A model generated the notes under the pieces. It was not told where the DNA came from. It worked only from the letters and a program-made list of their open reading frames with translations, and made no database searches. DNA of 37,490 bases from Gammaproteobacteria bacterium (GTDB lineage: Bacteria > Pseudomonadota > Gammaproteobacteria > Pseudomonadales > Litorivicinaceae), in contig JAHEDY010000024.1 of the NCBI GenBank assembly GCA_024640985.1, positions 1 to 37,490 on the forward strand, read 5' to 3'. Below are positions 8,137 to 17,753 of this stretch, in pieces; positions within the stretch are counted from its first letter, which is position 1; every line of letters begins with the position of its first letter. The translations under genes were made by a program, and so were the position numbers.

Positions 8137-8970
8137 TGACTCACCCATTTTGACAGACTGTCCGTCTGTGATTGCTGAGCTAAATCCTTTCATGGACGGT
8201 GGCAGGACCGTGATGACGGTCGAGCCGTATTGGAAGCGCCCCACTTCATCGCCCTGAGCAAATTTGTGATGCGGCCCACGATGATAATTCCACTCGGTGA
8301 CACCGCGACCTGGCGGGGTAATTAATCCCGCAAATGGCGTTTCAACCGAAGCGACCAACATCGCACCAACTAAGACCATGCAGAAGGGTCCGTACTCGCT
8401 TTTGAAGTGCAGGATGACACGTTCATTTCGGGCAAAGACCGCCGGGATGGTCGTGGTCGTCGATTCATTGACCGAGAACAATCGCCCCGGTACGTGAACC
8501 ATGTGTTTAAGTTCGGCATCGATTGGACAATGCACCCGATGATAGTCCTTGGGAGACAAATAGATCGTCAGGTAGTGACCTTCCTGATAGGTCTTGTCGT
8601 ACTCATGACCTCCAAATAATTCAGCTAATGCAAAATGATGCCCCTTTGCGGTGAGCCGCGTGTCGCCCGAGAGTTGTCCGCCACTGAAGACGGTGCCATC
8701 GGCTGGTGAGGCGATCTGCTCACGGCCAGCGAGTGGTCGAATGCCGGCTTTCAACGCACGTGTGAAAAACGCATTAAAATGTGGATAGGCATCGAGAGAG
8801 GGCTCGGCGACCTCCTCCATCTGAATGTCAAAGCGCTTAATGAACTGTTGAATCAGTGTATTTTTCACCTGTGGAATTTCGCAGAAGGCCAGTTGACCAA
8901 CCGCGCGCGAAAGCATGTGGCCAGGGAGGCCATATTGAATCAGTGTGTTGAGATTCTGCATCAGACTCAT
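8122..8970 (-). CDS. psd: Phosphatidylserine decarboxylase proenzyme
   Basis: A 282-residue pyruvoyl enzyme that converts phosphatidylserine to phosphatidylethanolamine at the inner membrane. The self-cleavage motif appears as YGST, with Ser250 predicted to become the pyruvoyl group of the alpha chain. Other family motifs are SPADGTV near residue 88, the YHRVHCP segment with catalytic histidine, and PFAGLITPPGRGV. Length suits the bacterial Psd-I type (E. coli 322, slightly longer). The ATG overlaps the rsgA stop (ATGA) and GGAGGAAACGC supplies a strong ribosome site inside rsgA. The rsgA-psd pairing is common in gammaproteobacteria. Confidence 0.96.
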   Translation of the reverse strand: MSLMQNLNTLIQYGLPGHMLSRAVGQLAFCEIPQVKNTLIQQFIKRFDIQMEEVAEPSLDAYPHFNAFFTRALKAGIRPLAGREQIASPADGTVFSGGQLSGDTRLTAKGHHFALAELFGGHEYDKTYQEGHYLTIYLSPKDYHRVHCPIDAELKHMVHVPGRLFSVNESTTTTIPAVFARNERVILHFKSEYGPFCMVLVGAMLVASVETPFAGLITPPGRGVTEWNYHRGPHHKFAQGDEVGRFQYGSTVITVLPPSMKGFSSAITDGQSVKMGESLGQL

Positions 8971-10007
8971 GCGTTTCCTCCGCTTAAGGTATCGAGAATG
9001 CGGTAAAAGGATTCAAGACGTCGTTTCGACAATTTGCCTTTCTGCACCGCATCGATCACAGCGCAGCCGGGCTCTTGGCGATGTCTGCAATCACGAAAAC
9101 GGCATTGATCAGAAAATTCCCGGATATCAATGAAGCCCTGTTCGACGTCCGTCCTCGAAATCTGTTCTAGTCCAAAATCCCGAATTCCAGGTGAATCAAT
9201 AATGGAGCCACCTTCGGCGTAGGAATAAAGGCGTGCCGTTGAGGTGGTGTGTCGGCCGAGCCTTGTTTGTTGATGCAAATGCCCGACTCGGATTTGTTCG
9301 TCAGGCAGAAGCGCTTGAACCAGGCTTGATTTTCCGACACCGGATTGACCAATAAATACGGAGCTTTTGTTGATTAAGTGTTTGGAGAGTTCATCAAGAC
9401 CACCGGTTTCTTTCGTGGTGGCTTCGACGACTGTGTAACCGATGATCTCATAGAGATTTTTGATTGCTGCTAAGAAATTTCGGTTCACTTCAGACTGACG
9501 CAGTAGATCCACTTTATTCATCACAATTAATGGCGGAATCCCAGCAACTTCTGTCGCCACCAAATATCGGTCGAGAAGCTCCGGTTGCGGTGCAGGTTCC
9601 AAGGCGGTGACGATCACCAGTTGGTCGATATTGGCCGCCATTGCCTTGATGACACCGCGCGAATCTGGACGTTCAAGGACGTTTCTGCGTGGTTCGCAGG
9701 CAGTGACGATGCCAGCATCATCGGTGGTTTGGAAGACGACCTGGTCGCCGGTGACGAGCGATGATAAGTTAGCGCGCAGGTGGCAACGGACCGGTTCGGC
9801 GATCGGTTGGCCAAGGCCGTCCACAGCAACGACTTCGACTTGTTTGCCAAATCGTGCGACAACCCGGCCGGCCTGTTCTTGACCAAGAGCGCCTGATTCG
9901 AGCAAATCCTCGACCTGTACTTTGTGCCGTGAGGCTCGGTCGAGACGCTCTTTCTGAATTTTTTCGATGCGCCACGCCTGCTGACGCGTGAGTTTTCTTT
10001 TGCTCAT
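8967..10007 (-). CDS. rsgA: Ribosome small subunit-dependent GTPase A
   Basis: A 346-residue circularly permuted GTPase that acts late in 30S subunit maturation. An N-terminal basic extension and OB domain (about 1-110) precede the G domain with motifs in permuted order: G4 NKVD at 164-167, G1 GQSGVGKSS at 220-228 and G3 DSPG at 271-274. The C-terminal zinc site is complete with C302, C307, H309 and C315. Length matches E. coli RsgA (350). It is divergent from rnr with a 69-base gap that must hold both promoters. In many gammaproteobacteria orn is the divergent neighbour, so the rnr neighbour is a local rearrangement. Confidence 0.96.
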   Translation of the reverse strand: MSKRKLTRQQAWRIEKIQKERLDRASRHKVQVEDLLESGALGQEQAGRVVARFGKQVEVVAVDGLGQPIAEPVRCHLRANLSSLVTGDQVVFQTTDDAGIVTACEPRRNVLERPDSRGVIKAMAANIDQLVIVTALEPAPQPELLDRYLVATEVAGIPPLIVMNKVDLLRQSEVNRNFLAAIKNLYEIIGYTVVEATTKETGGLDELSKHLINKSSVFIGQSGVGKSSLVQALLPDEQIRVGHLHQQTRLGRHTTSTARLYSYAEGGSIIDSPGIRDFGLEQISRTDVEQGFIDIREFSDQCRFRDCRHRQEPGCAVIDAVQKGKLSKRRLESFYRILDTLSGGNA

Positions 10008-10024
10008 GTTATTTCAAGCGATGC

Positions 10025-10053
10025 GTGACTTCCGTTAGATCGAACCTCATTAT
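10025..10053 (+). promoter_or_regulatory. Weak candidate sigma-70 promoter for rnr
   Basis: GTGACT (10025-10030), a 17-base spacer and CATTAT (10048-10053); each hexamer matches the consensus at four of six positions. It lies 23 bases before the rnr ATG within the only space available between the divergent rsgA and rnr genes. Such matches occur by chance, so this is only a candidate. Confidence 0.25.
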
Positions 10054-10076
10054 TGCAGGCATTGAAAGGAGAAACT

Positions 10077-12419
10077 ATGTCTGATCCCTATGGAGATGCT
10101 GAAGCATCCCGATACGAGAACCCGGTTGCCTCAAGGAAGTGGCTTTTGGAGTTGCTTGAAGAGGCGGGTCGCCCTCTGGATTATGAGGAATTAGCCGTAT
10201 TAACGAAGACCATTGAAGAGAATCGCGATGGATTATTTGCGCGGCTTGCTGCGATGTGTCGGGATGGCCAGGTGATTACGGATCGGATTGGTCGATACGT
10301 TTTGGTCGATCGTGCTGGGCTCTTATCGGGTCGTGTCGTTGCGCATCGTGATGGATTCGGGTTTTTTGAGCCGGATGAAGGGAGCGATACGTTATATCTG
10401 CACGATCGCCAAATGCGCAAAGTGTTTCACGGAGATCGGGTTTTGGTTGCTGTGATGCCACCGTCACGGCATTCGAAAAGTAAACGTGAAGCTCGGATTG
10501 TTGAGGTGCTCGAACGCACCCATCAGCGGATTATCGGCCGGTTGCGTGAACAGGCCGGCGTTCAGTTTGTAACACCCGAAGATGATCGATTTCTGCACGA
10601 AATTTTAATTCCTGATCATCAACTCAATGGCGCGAAATTTGGTCAGTTTGTAGTGGTCGAACTCGATCATTTCCCTGAGTCTAACCGTCAACCAGTCGGG
10701 CACATTGTTGATGTCGTCGGTGCCGCATCTGATCCAGGCATTGAGGTTCAAGTCGCGGTCCGGACTCATGATCTGCCGTATCAATTCGCTGAGGAAGCAA
10801 TGGCACAAGCCGAAGCCTTCGGCGATACCATTGATGCACAGACCGCCAATTCTCGGTTGGATCTCAGGGATCTGCCGTTTGTCACAATTGATGGTGAGGA
10901 TGCCAAGGATTTTGATGACGCTGTTTGCGCAACTCCGCGTGGCAAAAATGGCTGGACGCTTTGGGTCGCTATTGCTGATGTCGCCCACTATGTGACGGAC
11001 AATTCACCTCTGGATCAGACTGCCATTGAGCGCGGGACTTCGGTGTATTTCCCAAGTGAAGTGATTCCGATGCTTCCGGAGACACTCTCAAATGGGCTGT
11101 GTTCATTGAATCCGCATGTGGATCGATTGGCGCTGGCTGTGTGTCTTGAGATCGCCTCGACAGGTCGGGTGACCAAATACCGCTTCCACGAGGTGGTCTT
11201 CCAATCTCAGCAACGACTCACCTACAACCAAGTGCAGGACGCATTGGATGCGGTTTCCGCCGATCATCATTCGCCTGAGGCTCTGGCGACGGCGATTCAG
11301 AAAACGGGACGTTTCAGTTCAAATGCTGTGGCACAGAACGTGGCTGATCTGTATTCGCTGTATCAGGTCCTGCGTTCTGCTCGAGAAGATCGCGGTGCAC
11401 TCGATTTCGATTCTGTTGAGCCGAAATTCAGTTTTGATGAAAAAGGCAAAATCACGGGTGTTGTGCCGCGTGAGCGTTTGGAGGCTCATAAGCTTATTGA
11501 AGAGTGCATGCTCGCGGCTAACGTGGCTGCTGCCCGGTGCTTGAAGAAGTTTAAATTGCCAACGTTGTATCGGATTCACGAGGGACCGAGTGATGAGCGG
11601 TTGGCTGCATTACGACAATTTTTAGGATCGATGGCCTTGGGCTTGGGTGGTGGCGTGAAACCCGAACCATCGGATTATCAAAGCTTGCTTGAGCAAGCCC
11701 ACGCACGTCCGGATTTTGCATTGATTCAGGCGATGATCCTTCGCTCGATGCAGCAAGCGAAATACGCACCTGACCCGGATATTGGCCATTTTGGCTTGTC
11801 TTACGATCATTACACCCATTTCACCTCACCCATTCGTCGCTATCCGGATTTAACCGTGCATCGACTGTTAAAGCGGATCGTGCAAACCGGTGCACAGGAT
11901 GATGCTGCGCACTTGGTTCGAGACGGGTTACCAGATATGCAACGTATGGTGGCTTTGGGTGAGCATTGTTCGATGACCGAGCGGCGGGCTGATGAAGCCA
12001 GTCGCGACGTGGGACAATGGCTAAAGTGCCAGTTTATGCGTGAAAAGTTGGGCGAAGAGTATCAAGGCACCATTACCGGTGTGGCGGGCTTTGGTCTGTT
12101 TATTCTTCTCGATGCGCTCTTCGTGGAAGGGATGGTGCATGTGACCCAGTTGCCTGCCGATTATTGGGTGTTCAGTGAACAACAACATACGCTGACCGGT
12201 GAGCGCACGCATCAGGTATTCCGCTTGGCAGATTCCGTGCGAGTCAAAGTGGCGCGGGTAGATCTTGATGCGCGTCGAATTGATTTTGCGCTTGCAGGTG
12301 ATGGCCCGGTCGGTCGACCAAGAAAGTCCAGTGTGAGATCGCGGTTGAAGGAAGGAAAGATCCCGGGGAAGAGTCAACCGAAGGATCGTTCGAAAAAATC
12401 AGGGAAGAAGCGCCGATGA
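10077..12419 (+). CDS. rnr: Ribonuclease R
   Basis: A 780-residue processive 3'-5' exoribonuclease that degrades structured RNA and takes part in rRNA quality control and tmRNA processing. Order: N-terminal winged helix (about 20-80, RKWLLELLEEAGRPLDYEEL), cold-shock domains (GRVVAHRDGFGFF near 83), RNB catalytic domain from about 270 with DGEDAKDFDDAV carrying the metal-binding aspartates, YHYTHFTSPIRRYPDL-like motif near 580 (here YDHYTHFTSPIRRYPDL), an S1 domain near 655 and a lysine-rich tail. ATG 10077 is chosen because AAAGGAGA lies five bases upstream; an in-frame ATG at 10053 lacks this. It overlaps rlmB by 4 bases and opens the long plus-strand unit. Confidence 0.97.
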   Translation: MSDPYGDAEASRYENPVASRKWLLELLEEAGRPLDYEELAVLTKTIEENRDGLFARLAAMCRDGQVITDRIGRYVLVDRAGLLSGRVVAHRDGFGFFEPDEGSDTLYLHDRQMRKVFHGDRVLVAVMPPSRHSKSKREARIVEVLERTHQRIIGRLREQAGVQFVTPEDDRFLHEILIPDHQLNGAKFGQFVVVELDHFPESNRQPVGHIVDVVGAASDPGIEVQVAVRTHDLPYQFAEEAMAQAEAFGDTIDAQTANSRLDLRDLPFVTIDGEDAKDFDDAVCATPRGKNGWTLWVAIADVAHYVTDNSPLDQTAIERGTSVYFPSEVIPMLPETLSNGLCSLNPHVDRLALAVCLEIASTGRVTKYRFHEVVFQSQQRLTYNQVQDALDAVSADHHSPEALATAIQKTGRFSSNAVAQNVADLYSLYQVLRSAREDRGALDFDSVEPKFSFDEKGKITGVVPRERLEAHKLIEECMLAANVAAARCLKKFKLPTLYRIHEGPSDERLAALRQFLGSMALGLGGGVKPEPSDYQSLLEQAHARPDFALIQAMILRSMQQAKYAPDPDIGHFGLSYDHYTHFTSPIRRYPDLTVHRLLKRIVQTGAQDDAAHLVRDGLPDMQRMVALGEHCSMTERRADEASRDVGQWLKCQFMREKLGEEYQGTITGVAGFGLFILLDALFVEGMVHVTQLPADYWVFSEQQHTLTGERTHQVFRLADSVRVKVARVDLDARRIDFALAGDGPVGRPRKSSVRSRLKEGKIPGKSQPKDRSKKSGKKRR

Positions 12420-13225
12420 GTCAACATCGACGAAAGCCGTCGAAAAAACAAGACAATCCGGGTCAGGTCGCCGTTTCGGGAATGCATCCTGTCCGAGTGG
12501 TATTGAAGCAAGATCGTGTCTCTGAAGTCTGGATCCGTGACGGCGCCAACGAACATCGTGTGAAAGATGTGGTGATGACCGCGAAATCCCAAGGTGTTCG
12601 TGTGGTTGAGGTGGCCTCGCGTGATTTTGATGAGGCTCTCTCCAGTGAGACTAATCATCAGGGCGTGATTGCCTTTACTAAACCGCGTGACATGGAGCCT
12701 GAAAATGCCTTGCCGATTCTTTTGGATGGTTTGGATAACCCCTTGATACTGGTTCTGGATGGCGTGACAGATCCGCATAACTTCGGCGCCTGTCTTCGTT
12801 CTGCAGAAGCTTTTGGTGCAGCCTGCGTGGTGGTTCCTAAAGATCATTCCGCGCCGTTAAACCAAGTGGCAAGAAAAACATCATCGGGTGCGAGTGAACT
12901 GATTCCTGTGGTGAAAGTGACAAACCTCGCGCGCTGTTTGCGAACGCTGCAAAACGAAGGCTTTTGGGTTGTTGGTGCAGCCGGTGAGTCGACCGTCGGA
13001 CTAGATGCAGCAGCTCATCAAGGACCAATGGTTTTGGTCATGGGATCCGAAGGTGGTGGGTTGCGCCGGTTGACCCGGGAGGTCTGTGATGCGCTGGTCG
13101 CAATCCCGATGCCTGGACATATTGAAAGCCTCAATGTCAGTGTTGCAACCGGGGTCTTATTGTACGATTTTCAACATCGGCGTGGAGTTCTAGAAGCCTC
13201 CCGTGCTTATGAGGAGCGAGTGTAA
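12416..13225 (+). CDS. rlmB: 23S rRNA (guanosine-2'-O-)-methyltransferase RlmB
   Basis: A 269-residue SpoU/TrmH-family enzyme that methylates the 2'-O of G2251 in 23S rRNA using SAM. An N-terminal substrate-binding domain (about 20-100, [12 protein letters not shown] start) precedes the knotted catalytic domain with [14 protein letters not shown] near residue 122, [11 protein letters not shown] near 208 and the AdoMet-binding knot motif [15 protein letters not shown] near 230. It is slightly longer than E. coli RlmB (243) through a basic N-terminus. ATGA overlap with rnr and TAATG overlap with nrdR show coupling. The rnr-rlmB pair is conserved in gammaproteobacteria. Confidence 0.95.
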   Translation: MSQHRRKPSKKQDNPGQVAVSGMHPVRVVLKQDRVSEVWIRDGANEHRVKDVVMTAKSQGVRVVEVASRDFDEALSSETNHQGVIAFTKPRDMEPENALPILLDGLDNPLILVLDGVTDPHNFGACLRSAEAFGAACVVVPKDHSAPLNQVARKTSSGASELIPVVKVTNLARCLRTLQNEGFWVVGAAGESTVGLDAAAHQGPMVLVMGSEGGGLRRLTREVCDALVAIPMPGHIESLNVSVATGVLLYDFQHRRGVLEASRAYEERV

Positions 13226-13677
13226 TGCGCTGTCCGTTCTGCCAAGCGCTAGATACCAAAGTCATTGATTCACGATTGCATGCGGAAGGTTCACAGATTC
13301 GCCGCCGTCGTGTTTGCCCAGCCTGTGATCAGCGATTTTCCACCTATGAGAGTGCGGAGCTGGTAATGCCACGCATCGTCAAAAGTAATGGGCAACGCGA
13401 GAACTTTGATGAAGACAAATTACGCAGGGGTCTTATCCGGGCGCTGGAAAAACGACCTGTCAGCACCGTGCAGATTGATGCCTGTATCCAGCGAATCAAG
13501 CGTGCGCTGCAGTCAGAGTCTGATAAAGAAATTGAGTCTCGGCGAATTGGTGATCACGTGATGCGTGAGTTGAAGGCCCTCGACCAGGTTGCTTATGTGC
13601 GTTTTGCGTCGGTCTATCGAAGCTTCAGTGATGTGACAGAATTTATCGGTGAGATCGAGAAATTATCGGATGAGTGA
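13225..13677 (+). CDS. nrdR: Transcriptional repressor NrdR
   Basis: A 150-residue regulator of ribonucleotide reductase genes; it senses ATP/dATP through an ATP-cone and binds NrdR boxes at nrd promoters. The zinc ribbon is complete with C3, C6, C31 and C34, and the family-typical [23 protein letters not shown] segment is recognisable. The ATP-cone spans about 49-139, starting at [21 protein letters not shown]. Length matches E. coli (149). It starts on the last base of rlmB and overlaps ribD by 8 bases in an ATGAGTGA junction. No NrdR box or nrd gene is seen in the window, so its targets lie elsewhere. Confidence 0.97.
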   Translation: MRCPFCQALDTKVIDSRLHAEGSQIRRRRVCPACDQRFSTYESAELVMPRIVKSNGQRENFDEDKLRRGLIRALEKRPVSTVQIDACIQRIKRALQSESDKEIESRRIGDHVMRELKALDQVAYVRFASVYRSFSDVTEFIGEIEKLSDE

Positions 13678-14794
13678 GTATCGTGATCTCGAGCGTTTGG
13701 CGATGCGCCGAGCGTTGTTATTGGCCACTCAGGGGCTCTACTCCACTGGAGAAAATCCTCGGGTGGGAGCCTGTTTGATCCAAGGGAAGGAAATCATTGC
13801 CGAGGGTTTTCATCGCGCTCCGGGTCTGCCGCATGCGGAAATTGAAGCAATTCGAGAAGCGAAAGGCGCGTCATTGCAGGGGTCGACCTGTGTCGTGACT
13901 TTAGAGCCATGTTCCCATGTTGGAAAGACGGGTCCCTGCGTTGACGCTTTGATTCAAGCCGGCGTTTCTCGCGTGGTTGTGGCGATGGAGGATCCGAATC
14001 CATTGGTTGCCGGACAAGGACTTGCTCGGTTACGCAAGGCCAACATTGAAGTCGCGGTTGGGCTTTATGAAGCAGAGGCTCGTCGATTGAACCCTGGATT
14101 TATTTCACGGATGACTAAAGAAAGACCCTATGTGTGGTTGAAGTCGGCTGCGAGTCTTGATGGGAAGACCGCGATGGCGGATGGTGAATCGCAATGGATT
14201 ACAGGAGTAGAGGCGAGACGAGATGTTCAGCAGCTGCGCGCACGGTGTCAGGCATTGATGACTGGGATTGAGACGGTGTTGAAGGATGATCCGAGACTCA
14301 CAGTCCGTTTTGAGGAGTCTGAGATCCGGCTGCCTGAGGGTGTCGAGCCCCTTCAGCCGTTTCGGGTGATTCTCGATACTCACGGACGCCTCCCTAAGAC
14401 AGGTGCGTTATTTGATGCAGAGGGACCGATTGTGTGGGTGACCGGCGATGATTACCCCCATCCGCAATATGAGTCCGGTCGGATCGAACGATGGGTCACA
14501 CCACTGGTGGACGGTCGAATCGATGTTCGTGCGGTCTTGTTGTCCTTGGCAGAGCGAGGGGTCAACGAGGTATTGGTTGAGGCAGGCGCGACCTTGGGTG
14601 GATCATTGATCAACCAAGGTTTGGTGGATCAGGGCGTTCTCTATCTCGCACCGAAACTCCTTGGGCGGTCCGCGCGATCCCTGTATGATGTCGCCCCCGC
14701 ACAACTGGCCGATGCGCCAGACGTTTTGATTCAGGAGATCCGTGCGGTGGGTGATGATCTTCGAATGGACTGGACACTAAGGACAAGCGCATAA
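13670..14794 (+). CDS. ribD: Bifunctional riboflavin biosynthesis deaminase/reductase RibD
   Basis: A 374-residue enzyme catalysing two middle steps of riboflavin synthesis. The N-terminal cytidine-deaminase-like domain (about 1-145) keeps the zinc site: HAE at 55-57, C81 and C90 within [13 protein letters not shown]. The C-terminal reductase domain (about 150-374) begins [19 protein letters not shown] with QWITG following, the NADPH-dependent RibD_C hallmark. ATG 13670 is favoured since the family starts a few residues before the first helix, and an upstream in-frame ATG (13649) would only add nrdR-derived residues. Overlaps nrdR by 8 bases and ends one base before ribB. Riboflavin synthase, expected next in Pseudomonas-type clusters, is missing. 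Confidence 0.96.
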   Translation: MSEYRDLERLAMRRALLLATQGLYSTGENPRVGACLIQGKEIIAEGFHRAPGLPHAEIEAIREAKGASLQGSTCVVTLEPCSHVGKTGPCVDALIQAGVSRVVVAMEDPNPLVAGQGLARLRKANIEVAVGLYEAEARRLNPGFISRMTKERPYVWLKSAASLDGKTAMADGESQWITGVEARRDVQQLRARCQALMTGIETVLKDDPRLTVRFEESEIRLPEGVEPLQPFRVILDTHGRLPKTGALFDAEGPIVWVTGDDYPHPQYESGRIERWVTPLVDGRIDVRAVLLSLAERGVNEVLVEAGATLGGSLINQGLVDQGVLYLAPKLLGRSARSLYDVAPAQLADAPDVLIQEIRAVGDDLRMDWTLRTSA

Positions 14795-14795
14795 C

Positions 14796-15902
14796 ATGGC
14801 TTTGGCATCTGTCGAAACATTGATTGCTGATATCCGCGCCGGAAAAATGGTCATCCTGATGGATGATGAGGATCGCGAAAATGAAGGCGATCTGGTGTTG
14901 GCTGGGGCGCATTGCGCGCCGGAACAGATTAACTTCATGGCCAGGCATGCCCGTGGTCTGATTTGTTTGACCCTGACTGAGTCTCGGTGTCGTCAGCTTG
15001 GTCTCCCACCCATGGTGGTTGAGAACACCGAACGGCATAAGACAGCATTTACCGTCAGTATTGAAGCGGCCGAAGGCGTGACAACAGGCATCAGTGCTGC
15101 TGACCGTGCTCGGACCGTTCAGGCGGCTGTTGCCGCCAATGCAAGACCCAGTGATTTGGTCCAGCCTGGACATATTTTCCCGGTTCAGGCACGGCCGGGT
15201 GGCGTATTAATGCGCGCAGGTCATACCGAAGCGGGTTGTGATTTAGCACGCCTGGCTGGTCTTGAACCTGCAGCCGTGATTTGTGAAATCATGAATGACG
15301 ACGGCTCCATGGCGCGTCGTCCAGAATTGGAGGCCTTTGCCGAGGCTCACGGGCTTGCCATTGGAACCATCGCAGATTTAATTCAGTACAGAGCGACCAC
15401 TGAGACGACCGTTGAAATGGTTCGTGAAGAAGCTATTGAGACTGAGTTTGGCCCCTTCCGTTTGCAGATGTTCCAGGATCAGATCTTAGGTGGTACTCAT
15501 CTGTGTTTAATTAAGGGGCAGCCCTCGCCGGATCGGCCCTGTTTGGTTCGGGTGCATGTTCCGGATACGTTACGCGATTTGGTGCAAGTGTCTTGGCAGG
15601 GTCGTGGCAGTTGGCCATTACCGCAAGCATTGAAAATGGTTGCCGATGCCGGAGAAGGTGTGGTGGTGATCTTGGAGAATCGTGGCGATGAGCCGATTGA
15701 AGAACGGTTGGCCCAGTATGTAGGTGATACCTTACCGAAGCCTGGTACACGATTGGTTCCGTATTTAACAGTTGGGACGGGTTCGCAAATCTTGAAACAT
15801 GCGAATGTGGGTAAAATGCGTTTGTTATCGACGCCAATGAAATTCAGCGCAATCTCGGGTTTTGAGCTTGAGGTTGTGGAATATGTGGAATACGAGGGGT
15901 AA
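14796..15902 (+). CDS. ribB: 3,4-dihydroxy-2-butanone-4-phosphate synthase with degenerate GTP cyclohydrolase II-like domain (RibBX type)
   Basis: A 368-residue fusion. The N-terminal RibB domain (about 1-200) is intact: [10 protein letters not shown] at 23-32 (metal and substrate site), TGISAADRA near 100, [10 protein letters not shown] near 147 and [12 protein letters not shown] near 165, so it should make the four-carbon riboflavin precursor from ribulose 5-phosphate. The C-terminal part resembles GTP cyclohydrolase II in fold signals (PCLVRVH) but where RibA has SECLTGD and RCDCG this protein has no cysteines, and the RQEGRGIGL motif is replaced by LENRGDEPI. The second activity is therefore probably lost, the RibBX arrangement known in Proteobacteria. 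A complete ribA lies eight steps downstream in the same strand block. Confidence 0.92.
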   Translation: MALASVETLIADIRAGKMVILMDDEDRENEGDLVLAGAHCAPEQINFMARHARGLICLTLTESRCRQLGLPPMVVENTERHKTAFTVSIEAAEGVTTGISAADRARTVQAAVAANARPSDLVQPGHIFPVQARPGGVLMRAGHTEAGCDLARLAGLEPAAVICEIMNDDGSMARRPELEAFAEAHGLAIGTIADLIQYRATTETTVEMVREEAIETEFGPFRLQMFQDQILGGTHLCLIKGQPSPDRPCLVRVHVPDTLRDLVQVSWQGRGSWPLPQALKMVADAGEGVVVILENRGDEPIEERLAQYVGDTLPKPGTRLVPYLTVGTGSQILKHANVGKMRLLSTPMKFSAISGFELEVVEYVEYEG

Positions 15903-15906
15903 ACCC

Positions 15907-16374
15907 ATGCAAATGATTGAAGGACAATACACAGAAGCCGACGGCCGCTATGCCATCGTGGTTGGACGGTTTAACCAGTTTGTGGTGGACTCGTTAGTTG
16001 AAGGCGCAGTTGATGCGTTGGTGCGTCATGGAGTGGATGAGGACAACATCACCGTGATTCGTGTCCCTGGGGCTTATGAAATCCCACTTGCTGCTCAGGC
16101 AGTGGCTGAGAAGGGCGACGTTGATGCGATCATTGCCTTGGGTGCGGTGATTCGCGGATCCACGCCGCATTTTGATTATGTTGCCGGCGAGTCTGCCAGT
16201 GGCTTGAACAAGGTGCAGATGGACACCGGTGTTCCTTGTGCATTTGGTGTGTTAACCGTTGATACCATCGAGCAAGCGATTGAGCGAGCGGGCACCAAAG
16301 CGGGGAATAAGGGCGCAGAAGCGGCATTGGTTGCGATTGAAATGGTCTCGGTACTGAGACAGATCAGTGAGTGA
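15907..16374 (+). CDS. ribH: 6,7-dimethyl-8-ribityllumazine synthase
   Basis: A 155-residue enzyme that condenses the RibB and RibD/phosphatase products to lumazine and assembles as a pentamer or icosahedral cage. The family motifs are clear: [15 protein letters not shown] near residue 21, [12 protein letters not shown] near 55, [17 protein letters not shown] near 80 with the catalytic histidine in the HFDYV segment, and [16 protein letters not shown] near 114. ATG 15907 has GAGGGG upstream and gives the usual length (E. coli 156); the frame runs open further back into ribB. It overlaps nusB by 8 bases. The next enzyme in the pathway, riboflavin synthase, is not encoded nearby. Confidence 0.96.
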   Translation: MQMIEGQYTEADGRYAIVVGRFNQFVVDSLVEGAVDALVRHGVDEDNITVIRVPGAYEIPLAAQAVAEKGDVDAIIALGAVIRGSTPHFDYVAGESASGLNKVQMDTGVPCAFGVLTVDTIEQAIERAGTKAGNKGAEAALVAIEMVSVLRQISE

Positions 16375-16837
16375 GACACAGTCGGCTCAGCCGACGGCTT
16401 CACAGCGCCACCGAGCGCGCGAAGCGATCATTCAAGCGCTCTATCAGTGGGAACTCTCCGGTTATCCGCTGACTCAGGTGGTCGCCATGTTTCGGGCGGA
16501 TCATGATCTGAAGCGTGCCGATACCGCTTTTTTTCATGATGCTTTATCGGCTATTGATCTGAATCATGACACGTTGGTGGATGCGTTAAAGCCCTATTTA
16601 TCGCGTGAATTTTCTGATTTGACGCCTATTGAGCGCAATATTCTGCTGCTCGGTGCCTATGAGTTGTCTTATCGCATTGATATTCCATTTCGAGTGGTGA
16701 TTTCTGAAGCGGTGGCATTGAGTAAGAAGTTTGGTGCCACCGATGGTCATAAATTCGTCAACGGTGTTCTTGATCAGCTTGCTGTGAACGCACGGGCGAT
16801 TGAAGTTCAAGCACACGGGTCTCGTGAACGAGTTTGA
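16367..16837 (+). CDS. nusB: Transcription antitermination protein NusB
   Basis: A 156-residue all-helical protein that binds boxA RNA together with S10 (NusE) during rRNA antitermination. The start region [20 protein letters not shown] (arginine-rich RNA-binding helix, about residues 14-33) and the [14 protein letters not shown] and [17 protein letters not shown] segments near 88 and 107 are diagnostic, as is [10 protein letters not shown] near 128. It starts with GTG 16367 in a GTGAGTGA overlap with ribH, mirroring the ATGAGTGA overlap of nrdR and ribD. About 15 residues longer at the N-terminus than E. coli NusB (139). The end overlaps the likely thiL start. Confidence 0.95.
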   Translation: MSETQSAQPTASQRHRAREAIIQALYQWELSGYPLTQVVAMFRADHDLKRADTAFFHDALSAIDLNHDTLVDALKPYLSREFSDLTPIERNILLLGAYELSYRIDIPFRVVISEAVALSKKFGATDGHKFVNGVLDQLAVNARAIEVQAHGSRERV

Positions 16838-17753
16838 ACTGATTCAAACCTACTTTCAGAGGGATGCTCTGGATCCTTCCGTGATTCTTGATAATGGTGA
16901 TGATGCCGCGGTTTTTTCTCCGCGACTGAATTGTGAGACGGTGGTCTCTGTGGATTCTGTCATTGCTGGCCGTCATGTCCCGGATCTCTGTCCGCCAGAT
17001 GGATTTGCTGCTCGGCTCATCGGTCGAGGGTTGAGTGATCTAGCCGCGATGGGTGCGACTCCACGGTATGTTTTACTGTCATTAAGTTTGCCAACACTCG
17101 AGGTCGGTTGGGTGGAGCATTTTGCCCAGCGTTTCCATCAGTTGTGTGTGCGCTTTGGTGTTGATCTCATCGGGGGTGATACAACCAAAGGGCCCTTGAG
17201 TGCCCACATCACTGTGATTGGGGATGTGCCGAAAGGGATGGCGGTTAGTCGACAAGGCTTAAAGCCAGGCGATGATCTGTGGCTATTTGGACCAGACTTA
17301 GGTGGTGCGCGAGCCTACCTCGACGTCCTGCAAAACACTCAAGCCGATCATGCGCTTTGGGCGGAGCGCTATTGGCGTCCTGAACCGCAGTTCGATTTCG
17401 GCATTGCGTTACGTAATGTGGCGAGCGCCATGATCGATATTTCTGATGGCCTCTGTCAGGATCTCATGCATTTGGTCGAGCGCGCGAAAAAACCGGCGTC
17501 GATCAAACTGCAATCTAAGATGATTCCGCTATGTGCGGATTTAGTCGATCGATTGGGTACTCAAACAGCACTCGAATATGCACTAACCGGCGGTGATGAT
17601 TATTGTCTCTTAGCATCGATTCCATCGACGGCGCGAGTCCCTGAAGGTGGGCATCGTATTGGTCTGGTTGTGCAACCAGAGAATGAATCCATCCTCTTGG
17701 ATGGACAGCCACTGCCTGAATCTTGGCAGTTGGGATGGGATCATAGCCGATGA
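16824..17753 (+). CDS. thiL: Thiamine-monophosphate kinase
   Basis: A 309-residue enzyme that phosphorylates thiamine monophosphate to the diphosphate cofactor. Members of the PurM-like fold; motifs visible: GDDAAVF near residue 25 (metal-binding aspartates), SVDSVIAGRHV near 44, RGLSDLAAMGATPRY near 67, LIGGDTTKGPLS near 112 and MIDISDGLCQDL near 203. Start is uncertain: GTG 16824 gives MNEFELI, in line with the family (E. coli begins a few residues before EFSLI), whereas TTG 16800 adds eight residues; neither has a clear ribosome site, so translation probably depends on coupling with nusB. The stop overlaps pgpA by 4 bases. Confidence 0.93.
   Translation: MNEFELIQTYFQRDALDPSVILDNGDDAAVFSPRLNCETVVSVDSVIAGRHVPDLCPPDGFAARLIGRGLSDLAAMGATPRYVLLSLSLPTLEVGWVEHFAQRFHQLCVRFGVDLIGGDTTKGPLSAHITVIGDVPKGMAVSRQGLKPGDDLWLFGPDLGGARAYLDVLQNTQADHALWAERYWRPEPQFDFGIALRNVASAMIDISDGLCQDLMHLVERAKKPASIKLQSKMIPLCADLVDRLGTQTALEYALTGGDDYCLLASIPSTARVPEGGHRIGLVVQPENESILLDGQPLPESWQLGWDHSR

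Noticed and set aside
10008-10076. Possible FMN or TPP riboswitch ahead of the rib/thiL block
   Set aside because: The gap is 69 bases and lacks conserved riboswitch cores; ribD and thiL themselves overlap upstream genes, leaving no leader.
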